In this document: in pieces, positions 36,230 to 44,905 of the stretch | Layout: each line of letters begins with the position of its first letter | Position numbering within the stretch: position 1 is the first letter of the stretch | NCBI GenBank assembly: GCA_016795155.1 | Contig: JAEUIE010000036.1 | Coordinates: 94,861 to 158,860 of the forward strand | DNA length: 64,000 bases | Source of the DNA: Planctomycetia bacterium | GTDB lineage: Bacteria > Planctomycetota > Planctomycetia > Gemmatales > HRBIN36 | Direction of reading: 5' to 3' | Made by a program: the position numbers and the translations under genes | The notes under the pieces: generated by a model | Database searches by the model: none | Seen by the model: the letters and a program-made list of their open reading frames with translations, nothing else | Told to the model about the DNA's origin: nothing

Positions 36230-36748
36230 TCAATAACAAAGATTCCCATTCTCACATTTCTTATTGTTGAAGAAGTTCTGCTGTGGGAAAAGTTTCAACT
36301 TCAATCGAATAGCCAGTCCGATGAGTATCAGATTCAGCGCGATGCAGACACTCACCATCGCAGGTGATTCCTGAAACCCTCGCAAAGCCTGCATGCTGCT
36401 CATCGCAGTCAACATGCACACAGCAACATAAGCAGAAGCGCGATGTCGGCTGATGCCGTACCAGCAGGCCAGGGCAATCACCACGGCAAAACCAGCCAGC
36501 CCGTAAAACAGCTGATTACTCTGTTCATATCCCAGCCAGGTCAGGCTTGCGATAGCTATCACATTCAGTAGCATCATGTATGCTTGCAGAAAAGTGATTT
36601 CGTTTTGATGCGACTGAATCAAGGGTGCATCTGCGATATTGGCTAGAAACCGGGCAACGTTTTTCTTTTCCATTCCCAGTTTCAATGCCTGGTTGGTGGC
36701 TTCCTGATGATTCATGCCTTGGTCAAGAAGAGTTTGAATGAGTTTCAT
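36230..36748 (-). CDS. Multi-TM membrane protein of unknown function
   Basis: 172 residues from the ATG at 36748, which has GGAG upstream; the longer frame lacks a good site. A helical N-terminus (MKLIQTLLDQGMNHQEATNQALKLGMEKKNVARFLANI) suggests a small UBA- or SHOCT-like helical unit, then at least four membrane segments (FLQAYMMLLNVIAIASLTWL, LFYGLAGFAVVIALACWYG, AYVAVCMLTAMSS, VSVCIALNLILIGLAIRL) and a basic tail. No family recognised. Confidence 0.7.
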   Translation of the reverse strand: MKLIQTLLDQGMNHQEATNQALKLGMEKKNVARFLANIADAPLIQSHQNEITFLQAYMMLLNVIAIASLTWLGYEQSNQLFYGLAGFAVVIALACWYGISRHRASAYVAVCMLTAMSSMQALRGFQESPAMVSVCIALNLILIGLAIRLKLKLFPQQNFFNNKKCENGNLCY

Positions 36749-36933
36749 GACAATGCTCCGTGATTGAGATAAGTTGAGTTCACACCTCATACCGTTGAGA
36801 TCACACGGTGTGACAGCCATTTCAGTTGATTTGCCGAGAAACAGTTCACCTGCGATAATTTGTCTGATATAACGGTCTTGCCCACACATTCGAACATCAT
36901 CAGAAAAGAAGTGCTATTCCACCACGAGGCGCT

Positions 36934-37992
36934 ATGAACCCTTCGTCGCTTCAGTTCTTCAAGAATCTGTTACAGACTCCCAGCCCACCCGGATATGAAA
37001 GGCCCGTGCAGGACATCGTTCGAGCCTGGGCCGGGCAGTACACCAGCCACATCTCAACCGACAGACATGGAAATGTGATTGCCTGCCTGAACCCGGGCAG
37101 AGACCAACGCATCATGCTGGCTGGGCACTGCGATCAGTTATCACTGATGGTCCAGTACATCGATAACGATGGTTATCTTTACGTGCAGCCCATGGGCGGT
37201 TGGGATATGCAGGTGCTCTTGGGCTCTAACCTGCTCGTCTGGACAAGAAATGGCCCTGTACCCGGCGTGGTAGCCCGCAAAGCGCCGCACCTGATGACAG
37301 GTGATGAGAAAAATAAGGTCCCACAGTTTCACGACATATGGGTCGATATTGGCGTCAAGGACAAGAAAGAAGCAGAGGAACTGGTCTTTATCGGCGATAC
37401 AGTAACGCTCGTGCTAGGCTATCGCGAAATCCGCGGACAGATAGCCTGTGCGCCGGGCATGGATGATAAATCTGGCCTGTGGACAGTCTTCGAAACACTT
37501 CGCTTGCTGCATCAACAGCCTTTGGATTGCAGCGTCTATTTTGTTTCCACAGTACAGGAAGAGATCGGGTTGCGCGGCGCGACGACAAGCAGTTATGGCA
37601 TTCATCCCACGGTCGGTATTGCAGTGGATGTCACTCACGCCACCGATACGCCGGGTAATGAGAAAAAATCAACAGGCGAATGCAGCTTGGGCAAAGGGCC
37701 TGTTCTCAGCCGTGGTCCCAATGCGAACCCACATGTCTATCAAAAACTGGTGCAGGCTGCTGAACGCAAACAGATCACGGTGCAACGCAAAGCTCATAAC
37801 CGTGCAACGGGAACCGATGCCAATTCCATCCAACTCACCAGAGATGGCGTTGCTGCCGGATTAGTTGGCATCCCCAATCGCTACATGCATAGCCCGGTGG
37901 AGATGGTACATCTGGGTGATCTGGTTGCTGCAAGTCAGTTATTGGCGGAATTCTGTTCTGCCATTAAAAACGGAGATGATTGGACGCCATAA
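36934..37992 (+). CDS. M42 family metallopeptidase
   Basis: 352 residues, cytoplasmic, of the M42 glutamyl/tetrahedral aminopeptidase family (co-catalytic zinc). Motifs in order: LLQTPSPPGYERPVQDIV, MLAGHCDQLSLMVQYID (first metal His/Asp), GMDDKSGLWTVFETLRLL (bridging Asp), VSTVQEEIGLRGATTSSYG (catalytic and metal Glu), VDVTHATD, and a C-terminal GTDANSIQLTRDGVAAGLVGIPNRYMHSPVE with the final metal His. All catalytic positions appear present. Divergent from the preceding small membrane protein; followed by greA after 175 bases. Confidence 0.93.
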   Translation: MNPSSLQFFKNLLQTPSPPGYERPVQDIVRAWAGQYTSHISTDRHGNVIACLNPGRDQRIMLAGHCDQLSLMVQYIDNDGYLYVQPMGGWDMQVLLGSNLLVWTRNGPVPGVVARKAPHLMTGDEKNKVPQFHDIWVDIGVKDKKEAEELVFIGDTVTLVLGYREIRGQIACAPGMDDKSGLWTVFETLRLLHQQPLDCSVYFVSTVQEEIGLRGATTSSYGIHPTVGIAVDVTHATDTPGNEKKSTGECSLGKGPVLSRGPNANPHVYQKLVQAAERKQITVQRKAHNRATGTDANSIQLTRDGVAAGLVGIPNRYMHSPVEMVHLGDLVAASQLLAEFCSAIKNGDDWTP

Positions 37993-38036
37993 TGCGGAAT
38001 CTCGCCTGATTGCTGGATTTTCCTGCCAGGTCAGCG

Positions 38037-38042
38037 TATAAT
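38037..38042 (+). promoter_or_regulatory. Candidate -10 box for greA
   Basis: A perfect TATAAT (in GCGTATAATTAC). The best -35 candidates, TTGCTG at 38010-38015 and TGGATT at 38014-38019, are weak or poorly spaced, so this rests on the -10 alone. It would give a leader of about 120 bases before the greA ATG. Confidence 0.4.
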
Positions 38043-38051
38043 TACAGCAGT

Positions 38052-38087
38052 CGCAAATCACCGGGTGTCGAGCCCCAAGGATTTGCG
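38052..38087 (+). promoter_or_regulatory. Hairpin with T-rich tail in the greA leader
   Basis: CGCAAATC (38052-38059) pairs perfectly with GATTTGCG (38080-38087), with an inner GGG/CCC pairing. ATTTCTGTTTTGA follows. It lies between the TATAAT at 38037 and the greA start at 38168. It could be an attenuator in the greA leader or the terminator of the M42 gene. Confidence 0.5.
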
Positions 38088-38167
38088 ATTTCTGTTTTGA
38101 CATTCATCACAAGTCGGCACGCTGGTGCTGACTTGTTCTTCGTTTTCATTTTTGGCAGGGTCTGGTC

Positions 38168-38641
38168 ATGGGTGCTGAACAAATCGTCATGACGCGTGAA
38201 GGCTACGATAAGCTCAAAGTCGATCTCGATCGTATGCAGAACGTCGAAATGATTGAGATAGCCAAGCGCATAGCAACGGCACGCGAAATGGGTGACCTCA
38301 GTGAAAATGCTGAGTATCATGCTGCCCGTGAAGATCAGGGCATGCTCAAGGCCCGTATTGATGCTTTGAAGGACAAACTCGCCCACGCATTTATAGTCGA
38401 CAAATCTACGCTGCCCACGGATCAGGTCGTGTTCGGTTCCAAGGTGAAAGTGTACGATCTGAAGTTCAAGGAAACGGAAGAGTTTGAACTCGTCGGGCCA
38501 GGTGAAGAAGATTATGACAATAACAAGATTCTCGCTTCGAGCCCGATGGGGCAGGCCCTGATGGGTAAAAAAGTAGGCGATACCGCTCAATTCCAGGCGC
38601 CCGCCGGCGTAATGAAGTACGAAATCAAAGCCATTCGATAG
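38168..38641 (+). CDS. greA: Transcription elongation factor GreA
   Basis: Rescues backtracked RNA polymerase by promoting transcript cleavage. 157 residues, normal for the family. The N-terminal coiled coil starts MTREGYDKLKVDLDRMQ and has GDLSENAEYHAAREDQGMLKARIDALKDKL with the acidic tip residues Asp and Glu that act in the polymerase secondary channel. The C-terminal FKBP-like domain ends SSPMGQALMGKKVGDTAQFQAPAG. A start at 38189 (MTREGY) is also possible; 38168 is preferred because the extra MGAEQIV fits many GreA starts. A leader hairpin lies upstream. Confidence 0.95.
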   Translation: MGAEQIVMTREGYDKLKVDLDRMQNVEMIEIAKRIATAREMGDLSENAEYHAAREDQGMLKARIDALKDKLAHAFIVDKSTLPTDQVVFGSKVKVYDLKFKETEEFELVGPGEEDYDNNKILASSPMGQALMGKKVGDTAQFQAPAGVMKYEIKAIR

Positions 38642-38665
38642 GACAATTTTCAGTCTCTTGGGAGG

Positions 38666-38703
38666 CACAGACATTCCTGTCTGTGCGCACCGACAGGAAT
38701 GTC
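38666..38703. repeat. Overlapping palindromes between greA and the sigma-like gene
   Basis: GACATTCCTGTC (38670-38681) is perfectly complementary to GACAGGAATGTC (38692-38703), a 12-bp stem with a 10-base loop. An alternative shorter hairpin CACAGACA-TTCC-TGTCTGTG (38666-38685) overlaps it. The CAGACATTCCTGTCTG core resembles a short palindrome I associate with planctomycete intergenic repeats. Confidence 0.75.
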
Positions 38704-38710
38704 GATGCGA

Positions 38711-39631
38711 CTAACCTGGCTCGGATACAGGTACTTGAATCTTTATACCAGCCTTCTTCAATCTCTGTCGCAGTGACGCCATCGAGAGTCTGCTGTCTTC
38801 CAGAAGTACAGTAGCCATCTCACTGAGGATGAAATCCTGCAGATCGTCGCCGGTCCAGCCCTGCGATTCCAGTTGCTCCTGAATCTCTGTAAGGCATCGT
38901 TCGCGCAGTTTATCCATCTGACGCGACAAGGTTCCTTCATGTATCCCAAGTAGCTGTGCCGATTCACGCTGGCTTAGTTGATATCTCCATCGCAAGCCAA
39001 GCAAAATCAACTCCTGATCATTCAGCGTGGTCAGCCAGGCTCGGGTAGCATCACGAAACAATTCATGCCAATGACTGGAAGAAAGCGTATCAGGCTTTTC
39101 AAATGCCTGCAGAAGATCGTCATCACCAAGGTCTGCCACGCGATGCGACGGCGATCGCAGATTCGAAAGTTGCCGGTTTTGAAACACCCTCAGGAGCCAG
39201 GGGACCAGTGGCCTCAAGCCATCATAACGGGCGAGGATGGGCAACGACTCTTCACTGGAAGACACTATCAAGTGTCCCCAGAAATCGTTAATCGCGGTTT
39301 CCTGTTCCAGTTCCATTCGTGGATAAAGTCTGGCAGCCCGTGATCGCAAGGCATCCAGCAGCAGTCGATCTGCCCGGCCAACTTTAGACTGAAATAAATT
39401 ATCCCAGGCGGCTTCCTGTCTCTCCAAGCATGCCATAACCAGGTAGGCATCCAGCGATTGCAACTGAGAGACGAAACCAGCCCAATCCAGGTCAGGTTGC
39501 ATCACCCGGGCTCGTTCATACATCCGTTTCAGATGCTCAAAGAACGATGAAAACTCAATCACCAGTTGTGGGCGTTGAATGCGGCAGAAATGATACAGCA
39601 GATGGATGCGAAGTTCAGACAATGTGCTCAC
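38711..39631 (-). CDS. Sigma-70-family-like protein, divergent
   Basis: 306 residues from a GTG start at 39631 that overlaps the MCE gene stop by 4 bases (GTGA). The C-terminal region LTTLNDQELILLGLRWRYQLSQRESAQLLGIHEGTLSRQMDKLRERC is a sigma region-4-type helix-turn-helix. Upstream, LPILARYDGLRPLVPWLLRVFQNRQLSNLRS resembles region 2 of unusual ECF proteins. The N-terminal 100 residues and the last 60 (QDFILSEMATVLLEDSRLSMASLRQRLKKAG) are extra. A bona fide sigma factor is likely but not certain; it could be a sigma-like regulator. Probably in one transcript with the MCE protein. Confidence 0.65.
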   Translation of the reverse strand: MSTLSELRIHLLYHFCRIQRPQLVIEFSSFFEHLKRMYERARVMQPDLDWAGFVSQLQSLDAYLVMACLERQEAAWDNLFQSKVGRADRLLLDALRSRAARLYPRMELEQETAINDFWGHLIVSSSEESLPILARYDGLRPLVPWLLRVFQNRQLSNLRSPSHRVADLGDDDLLQAFEKPDTLSSSHWHELFRDATRAWLTTLNDQELILLGLRWRYQLSQRESAQLLGIHEGTLSRQMDKLRERCLTEIQEQLESQGWTGDDLQDFILSEMATVLLEDSRLSMASLRQRLKKAGIKIQVPVSEPG

Positions 39632-40743
39632 GAAAGCGTCCCTGCCGGAGCGAAGATAATTATTTCTATTCTACGCAGCGGCGTCGATGGCGACGCAGTC
39701 ATTCCCGGCGCTACGCGTGTACCCATACCAATAGCATGCACCGTACGACGGCTGAAAGTTCCCGTTTTGTGAATGCCATGATGATCGGTGAGATAAGTGC
39801 GAATCGCTTCTGCCTGTTCCTGGGTCAGAATTTCCGCTGCCCGCTGATCCGGATAATTCGGATCGGTGTACGAAACAATCACCACTTCCGAACCGCTCAA
39901 CTTCGTTCCAGGCAATGTCTTGGCTGCCCAGGCACGAAGTTGTTCGACACCTTCGGGATGAAAAACCGAACGGCCTTCATGAAACAACTCTGCCTCTGTA
40001 AACACTCCCACCACTTTGTCCATGCCTGGGCGAACCAGCAGTTTCGTGTTTGGATCAACATGCTTGCCTACCAGCGGCAACTGTTTCATGGCATCAAAGC
40101 CGAACTGTACCGACTGGCTGGTATCCCGCACCTGTTTGATAGTGCTTAAAACTTCCTGGCCTAGAACACCTTTGCCTTCTCGCAGGTCGCTGGTTAATCC
40201 TTCAATTTCTTTCACAGCCTTTTCGCTGCGAACGCTCAGCGATTTCATGTGTTCAGAAAGCTTGCGAACATCCTCCAATGTCTGATGCGATTCGCTTGCC
40301 AGTTTCTTCAGATCATCCGCCAGGGAATCTTCACGGCCTGGAATAATGGCATGCTCAGCCAATGTTTCCGAGCCGGGAGAACCAGGGAAGATGTCAATCA
40401 CCTTGCCACCAAGTAAACCTTCAGGCTTGATCTCTGCACGGGCATCCTGTCCCAGTAATGCTCGACATCTTCCATCCAGCTTCAAAGTCACCAGCAGATC
40501 ACCACCACGCTGAACGGGCTGTTCAATGGATGCTACCTGCCCAGCGGGTACACCCTGAATGCGTACCCGCGTTCCTGGCTCCAGCCCGGCAGCGTTGCCC
40601 ACTTTCATCGTAATGTTGAATGTGCCGTTCCAGAGCTGCTGCTTGTCGCCAATGGAAAAAAGACCGAACGCAAACAGCAGGAGACCGATAACCACGGCGG
40701 CAGCAAAGAGCCAGGCTTGTTTGCGACTGAGAACTTCCGTCAT
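39628..40743 (-). CDS. MCE/MlaD protein with C-terminal OmpA-like domain
   Basis: 371 residues from the ATG at 40743, which has GGGGTGA just upstream; the longer frame is not credible. An N-terminal membrane anchor (WLFAAAVVIGLLLFAFGLFSIG) is followed by an MCE domain (VGNAAGLEPGTRVRIQGVPAGQVASIE, EGLLGGKVIDIFPG), a helical stretch (LKKLASESHQTLEDVRKLSEHMKSL) and a C-terminal OmpA/MotB-like domain (ELFHEGRSVFHPEGVEQLRAW, VVIVSYTDPNYPDQRAAEILTQEQAEAIRTYL, RRIEIIIF). MCE proteins carry lipids between membranes; OmpA-like domains bind peptidoglycan. The fusion would span inner membrane to wall. No MlaE/MlaF genes are near. Confidence 0.82.
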   Translation of the reverse strand: MTEVLSRKQAWLFAAAVVIGLLLFAFGLFSIGDKQQLWNGTFNITMKVGNAAGLEPGTRVRIQGVPAGQVASIEQPVQRGGDLLVTLKLDGRCRALLGQDARAEIKPEGLLGGKVIDIFPGSPGSETLAEHAIIPGREDSLADDLKKLASESHQTLEDVRKLSEHMKSLSVRSEKAVKEIEGLTSDLREGKGVLGQEVLSTIKQVRDTSQSVQFGFDAMKQLPLVGKHVDPNTKLLVRPGMDKVVGVFTEAELFHEGRSVFHPEGVEQLRAWAAKTLPGTKLSGSEVVIVSYTDPNYPDQRAAEILTQEQAEAIRTYLTDHHGIHKTGTFSRRTVHAIGMGTRVAPGMTASPSTPLRRIEIIIFAPAGTLS

Positions 40744-40843
40744 GTTTTTCACCCCAGACTGGTTTCTGGATGCGGTATGGTACCGTATTATACCCTTAAC
40801 CTGAATAGAAAGTTGCGACACGAGATTTTTGCCCACGAGTCTT

Positions 40844-41944
40844 ATGGCTTCTACACCCGTGATATTGGATTGGCAAGCCGACAAGCTTCGTGCCTGGATG
40901 CTTTCACCAGGCGCTTCGCCAAGGCCTGTTATCCTCGATGAGAACGAGACAGTATTACCTCTCGTCATCAGCATGGCAGAGCGACGACTGCAACTCGGCA
41001 AATCGGGTTACAAGCTCATCAGGCTGCAACCGCAGCAGGTCATGGAATGTTTCGTACCACATTTGGGTATGGATCGAAGCTGGCAGTATCGGAGACATAC
41101 ACTCGAAAGCCGCGATGGGTTCGCGCTGGTGCTGCAGAAAATCAAAGACAAGTTGCCGGGAAAATCGGTGTTGCACATCGTGCCCAGCTATTGGAATCGT
41201 GAGCAGGCTGCCTTGCTGGAAGACCAGACCCGTCAGGCCGGTTTGCGATCACTGGGCAGCATCAAGCGTGGCCTCGTGCTTTCAGGTTTGTCTCCGGGCC
41301 TGGTTGTTGATGTGGATGCCTTTGCTGCCACCATTACTCAGAACCGACTGCAATCACGATCGGGAGGCCTGCAATATGAGCACACGCAAACCCTGACCGA
41401 CCTGGCTATACCCATCTGGTCAGAACGCATTGCGGGCCTAGTGGCTTCCCGCTGCCTTCAGGATTATCGCCGTGATCCGCGAGCCAATGCGGAAACCGAT
41501 CAGCAACTCTATGAGCAGATTCAGCGGAAGCTGCCCGATTGGGCCAGCCAGCAAGATGCCCGCATTCACTTGAAGCAGCAGGATTGGCAGGATGATCTGC
41601 CCATGAACGCCAGTGACGTGCAGGCAGTCTGTTCTCCTCTTGCTAATCGCCTGGCACAGTACATCGTGGCGAAGAAAGAAAGTGAAAGCTGGTTCCTCTC
41701 GCCTGAAGCAGGTTCATTACCTGGCTTGCCTCAGGCACTGTATCAGGCAAGTATGAATCAGCGATCGATATCCGTATTGCCGCTGGAACTCATGCCGATG
41801 GCTCTCACCAACTGGGCCTGCCACATCGAACAGGGCTTGCTGCAGCCACCTCATCTGGCTGAGACAATGCCAGCGATTAGTGAAATACCTGCTGAGCATC
41901 AGCCAGATACGTTGCCGTTCTTAAAGAAGCCGAGCAGGAAATAG
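40844..41944 (+). CDS. Degenerate Hsp70/actin-fold-like protein
   Basis: 366 residues from the ATG at 40844 (TTG at 40829 also open). Not assigned to a named family. The order of elements recalls Hsp70-type ATPases: PVILDWQADKLRAWML near the start, DENETVLPLVISMAERRLQLG, then SVLHIVPSYWNREQAALLEDQTRQAGLRSLGSIKRGLVLSG (compare VPAYF..QR.A..DA...AGL) and LVVDVDAFAATI at the second phosphate-loop position. The glycines needed for ATP binding are largely absent, so it would not be a normal chaperone. Divergent from the MCE/sigma pair with 100 bases between starts. Confidence 0.45.
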   Translation: MASTPVILDWQADKLRAWMLSPGASPRPVILDENETVLPLVISMAERRLQLGKSGYKLIRLQPQQVMECFVPHLGMDRSWQYRRHTLESRDGFALVLQKIKDKLPGKSVLHIVPSYWNREQAALLEDQTRQAGLRSLGSIKRGLVLSGLSPGLVVDVDAFAATITQNRLQSRSGGLQYEHTQTLTDLAIPIWSERIAGLVASRCLQDYRRDPRANAETDQQLYEQIQRKLPDWASQQDARIHLKQQDWQDDLPMNASDVQAVCSPLANRLAQYIVAKKESESWFLSPEAGSLPGLPQALYQASMNQRSISVLPLELMPMALTNWACHIEQGLLQPPHLAETMPAISEIPAEHQPDTLPFLKKPSRK

Positions 41945-41960
41945 TTGTAATTAACGCGTT

Positions 41961-43400
41961 TTACCCAATAACTTCCCTAATCACCTCGCCAAAATCAATT
42001 TCCAGACGTTTGCGGCCGGGGATTTCCAGCTTGCGCGAATCCAATCCCAACTGATGCAGAACGGTCGCGTGCAGGTCGGTCACATAATGGCGATGCTCCA
42101 CCGCATGGAATCCCAGTTCATCGGTGGCTCCATGAGCGATGCCACCCTTGATGCCACCGCCACACATCCAGGCCGAGAAACCATACGGGTGATGATCGCG
42201 GCCATCACTCTTTTCAGCACCGGGCGTTCTGCCAAATTCACTGCCCCACACTACGATGGTTTCATCGAGCAGGCCACGCTGGTCCAGATCGGTGAGTAAT
42301 GCGCCGATGGGTTGATCGACCTGAGCACACAATTCAGTATGATTCGATTTCAATCCACCATGTGCATCCCAGGCGCCAGCGCCGCCATTGCTGCCATGAA
42401 ATACCTGCACGAATCGAACTCCCCGTTCAACTAACCGCCGGGCTGCCAGGCATTGTTCGCCGAACGGTTTGGTCTTGGCATTGTCTAAACCATAGAGTTT
42501 GCGAGTTGCTTCACTTTCACTGGCAAAATTGACCACCTCCGGCACGCTGCTCTGCATCTTGTAAGCCAGTTCATAACTCTTGATGCGTGCTCGCAGTGCT
42601 GGATCATCAGGATAGGTGACATTGGAAAGTGCGTTCAACTTGCCTGCCAGTTCAAACTCCGCTGCCTGTTCCATGGCTGATTTGGGCATGGAGGAAACAG
42701 CGAAAGGCAACGGGTTCTTCGGATCGACCTTGAGCCTTATACCATTATGCTCCGGCCCCAGGTAATGGCTACCATGTCCGTGCACGCCGCCACAGCAATC
42801 TGCCAGTGGAGTGCCCAGCACTACAAAACTGGGAAGGTTTTCATTCAAGGAACCCAGTCCATAGTGGGCCCAGGAACCAATTGTCGGGTGTGGGCCTTCC
42901 AGTACGTGTCTGCCAGTATGGAACTGGAGTTGAGCGCCGTGATCGTTGTCGGTTGTCCACAAGGAGCGAACGATAGCCAGCTTGTCAGCATGCGCAGCGA
43001 CGTGCGGCCACCAGTTGCTGATGTCCAATCCGCTCATGCCCCACTTCTTGTGATCCACCTGCATGCGGTAGACCTTAGGCTGAACCTTATGCTGACCAGG
43101 TAGCAGTTCCCGCAAGTTGGTTTTCAGATGCGGCGAATTCAACAGATCTTTATAAGGTGTTTCAGCGATGGTTTTGCCATCGTACTTGTTCAGCATCGGC
43201 TTGGGATCAAAGCTCTCCATGTGGCTGGTGCCACCCACCATAAAGAGCCAGATGACGCGCTTGGCTTTGGCTGGGAAATTCAGGGCAGGGCTACTGCCAT
43301 CTTTGCCGTACCCGTCGCGATGCAGCATGGCGCTGAGCGCTAAGCCAGAAAAGCCCATGCCGATGTCTGACAGAAAAGTGCGTCGTGAAGGTAACAACAT
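41961..43400 (-). CDS. DUF1501 protein, Tat leader, second of a tandem pair
   Basis: 479 residues. The leader SRRTFLSDIGMGFSGLALSAML is twin-arginine type. DUF1501 proteins belong to the alkaline phosphatase/sulfatase fold and in planctomycetes usually sit with PSD1 cytochromes; the substrate is unknown. Key segments: WLFMVGGTSHMESFDPKP near 50 (metal-site loop), LGTPLADCCGG, FHGSNGGAGAWDAHGG, VVWGSEFGRTPGAEKSDGRDHHP near the C-terminus. Highly similar in protein and DNA to the gene at 43448-44887 upstream, hence a recent tandem duplication. Last gene of the PSD1 operon. Confidence 0.9.
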   Translation of the reverse strand: MLLPSRRTFLSDIGMGFSGLALSAMLHRDGYGKDGSSPALNFPAKAKRVIWLFMVGGTSHMESFDPKPMLNKYDGKTIAETPYKDLLNSPHLKTNLRELLPGQHKVQPKVYRMQVDHKKWGMSGLDISNWWPHVAAHADKLAIVRSLWTTDNDHGAQLQFHTGRHVLEGPHPTIGSWAHYGLGSLNENLPSFVVLGTPLADCCGGVHGHGSHYLGPEHNGIRLKVDPKNPLPFAVSSMPKSAMEQAAEFELAGKLNALSNVTYPDDPALRARIKSYELAYKMQSSVPEVVNFASESEATRKLYGLDNAKTKPFGEQCLAARRLVERGVRFVQVFHGSNGGAGAWDAHGGLKSNHTELCAQVDQPIGALLTDLDQRGLLDETIVVWGSEFGRTPGAEKSDGRDHHPYGFSAWMCGGGIKGGIAHGATDELGFHAVEHRHYVTDLHATVLHQLGLDSRKLEIPGRKRLEIDFGEVIREVIG

Positions 43401-43447
43401 TTTAAATCCACATGAATACGTGATTCGAGCAGCCAGCCATAACGTTC

Positions 43448-44887
43448 TTAACTAATCACTTCCTGAATGGGGGTGCCAAACTCCATTTCAAGCCGTTTGC
43501 GACCTGGAACTTCCAGTCGCCTGGAGTCGAGCCCAAGTTGTCGCAGCACCGTGGCATGCAGGTCCGTCACATAGTGACGATTCTCCACCGCATGAAAGCC
43601 GAGTTCATCGGTAGCGCCATGGGCAATGCCGCCTTTAATGCCACCGCCACATATCCAGGCTGAGAAACCATAGGGGTGATGATCGCGACCGTCGCTGCGT
43701 TCAGCGCCGGGCGTTCTGCCGAATTCCGTTCCCCAAACTACCAGCGTTTCATCCAGCAAGCCTCGTTGGGCCAGGTCGGTCAGCAGGGCACCAATCGGTT
43801 GATCTACCTGTCCACATAGTTCTGAATGGTTAGCCTTCAGGCCGCCATGAGCATCCCAGGCGCCCGCACCACCATTGCTGCCGTGGAAGATTTGCACAAA
43901 GCGTACGCCTTTTTCAACCAGGCGGCGAGCAGTGAGGCAAAGCTCGCCAAACGGCTTGGTCCTGGGTTGGTCAAGTCCGTACAGCTTCCGGATTGCTTCA
44001 GGTTCCGTTTTGAACTGCACGGCATCAGGTAAACTGGTCTGCATCTTGAATGCCAGTTCGTAACTCTTGATACGTGCCCGCAGGGATGGATCATCGGGAT
44101 AGGTGACATTCGCCAGGGCATTGAGTTTGCCAGCTAGTTCAAACTCTGCTGCCTGTTCCTGCATCGATTTGCGTTGTGCAGAGGATGCAAAGGGCAACGG
44201 GTTGCGTGGATCGACATTCAGGCGAATGCCATTGTGCTCTGGTCCAAGATAATGGCTGCCATGTGCATGCATGCCACCGCAGCAATCGGCCAGCGGCGTT
44301 CCGAGCACGACAAAGCTGGGAAGATTGTCTTTGAGCGACCCCAGACCATAATGCACCCAGGAACCAATCGTTGGCTGCGGACCATCCAGTACATGCCGGC
44401 CTGTGTGAAACTGAAGTTGTGCCCCGTGATTATTATCCGTGGTCCAGAGTGATCGAACGATCGCCAGCTTGTCAGCATGGGCTGCGACATGAGGCCACCA
44501 GTTGCTGATCTCCAGCCCGCTTTGCCCCCACTTCTTGTAATCTACCTGCATCCGAAAGATCTTGGGATGAACCTTATGCAACCCGGGGATAATTTCGCGA
44601 AGATTCTCCTTCAGGTGGTTCGATTTCAAACTGGCAGCATAAGGTGTTTCTTCAATCGTCTTGCCTTCGTACTTGTTCAACATCGGCTTGGGATCAAAGC
44701 TCTCCAGGTGGCTGGTGCCACCCACCATAAACAGCCAGATGACGCGTTTGGCTTTGGCTGGAAAGTGCAGGGCAGGTATGCTGGCATCTTTACCAAACCC
44801 ATCACGATGCAGCATGGCGCTGAGCGCTAAGCCAGAAAAGCCCATGCCGATATCTGTCAGGAATGTACGCCGTGTGGGGAAGAGCAT
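43448..44887 (-). CDS. DUF1501 protein, Tat leader, first of a tandem pair
   Basis: 479 residues from the ATG at 44887 (a GTG at 44890 is one codon earlier). Leader TRRTFLTDIGMGFSGLALSAML, then the same DUF1501 plan as its neighbour: WLFMVGGTSHLESFDPKP, LGTPLADCCGG, FHGSNGGAGAWDAHGG, VVWGTEFGRTPGAERSDGRDHHP. It follows the PSD1 cytochrome gene by 18 bases and precedes its duplicate by 47. The genes share the phrase HRDG(F/Y)GKD(A/G)S(I/S)PAL(H/N)FPAKAKRVIWLFMVGG, so the copies diverged only modestly. Predicted periplasmic sulfatase/phosphatase-like protein of unknown substrate. Confidence 0.9.
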   Translation of the reverse strand: MLFPTRRTFLTDIGMGFSGLALSAMLHRDGFGKDASIPALHFPAKAKRVIWLFMVGGTSHLESFDPKPMLNKYEGKTIEETPYAASLKSNHLKENLREIIPGLHKVHPKIFRMQVDYKKWGQSGLEISNWWPHVAAHADKLAIVRSLWTTDNNHGAQLQFHTGRHVLDGPQPTIGSWVHYGLGSLKDNLPSFVVLGTPLADCCGGMHAHGSHYLGPEHNGIRLNVDPRNPLPFASSAQRKSMQEQAAEFELAGKLNALANVTYPDDPSLRARIKSYELAFKMQTSLPDAVQFKTEPEAIRKLYGLDQPRTKPFGELCLTARRLVEKGVRFVQIFHGSNGGAGAWDAHGGLKANHSELCGQVDQPIGALLTDLAQRGLLDETLVVWGTEFGRTPGAERSDGRDHHPYGFSAWICGGGIKGGIAHGATDELGFHAVENRHYVTDLHATVLRQLGLDSRRLEVPGRKRLEMEFGTPIQEVIS

Positions 44888-44905
44888 CACTGTCTCGCAG
44901 GGTTA

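Noticed and set aside
41961..44887. Composite transposon suggested by two similar long genes
   Set aside because: They are DUF1501 proteins in direct tandem, without transposase or terminal repeats.
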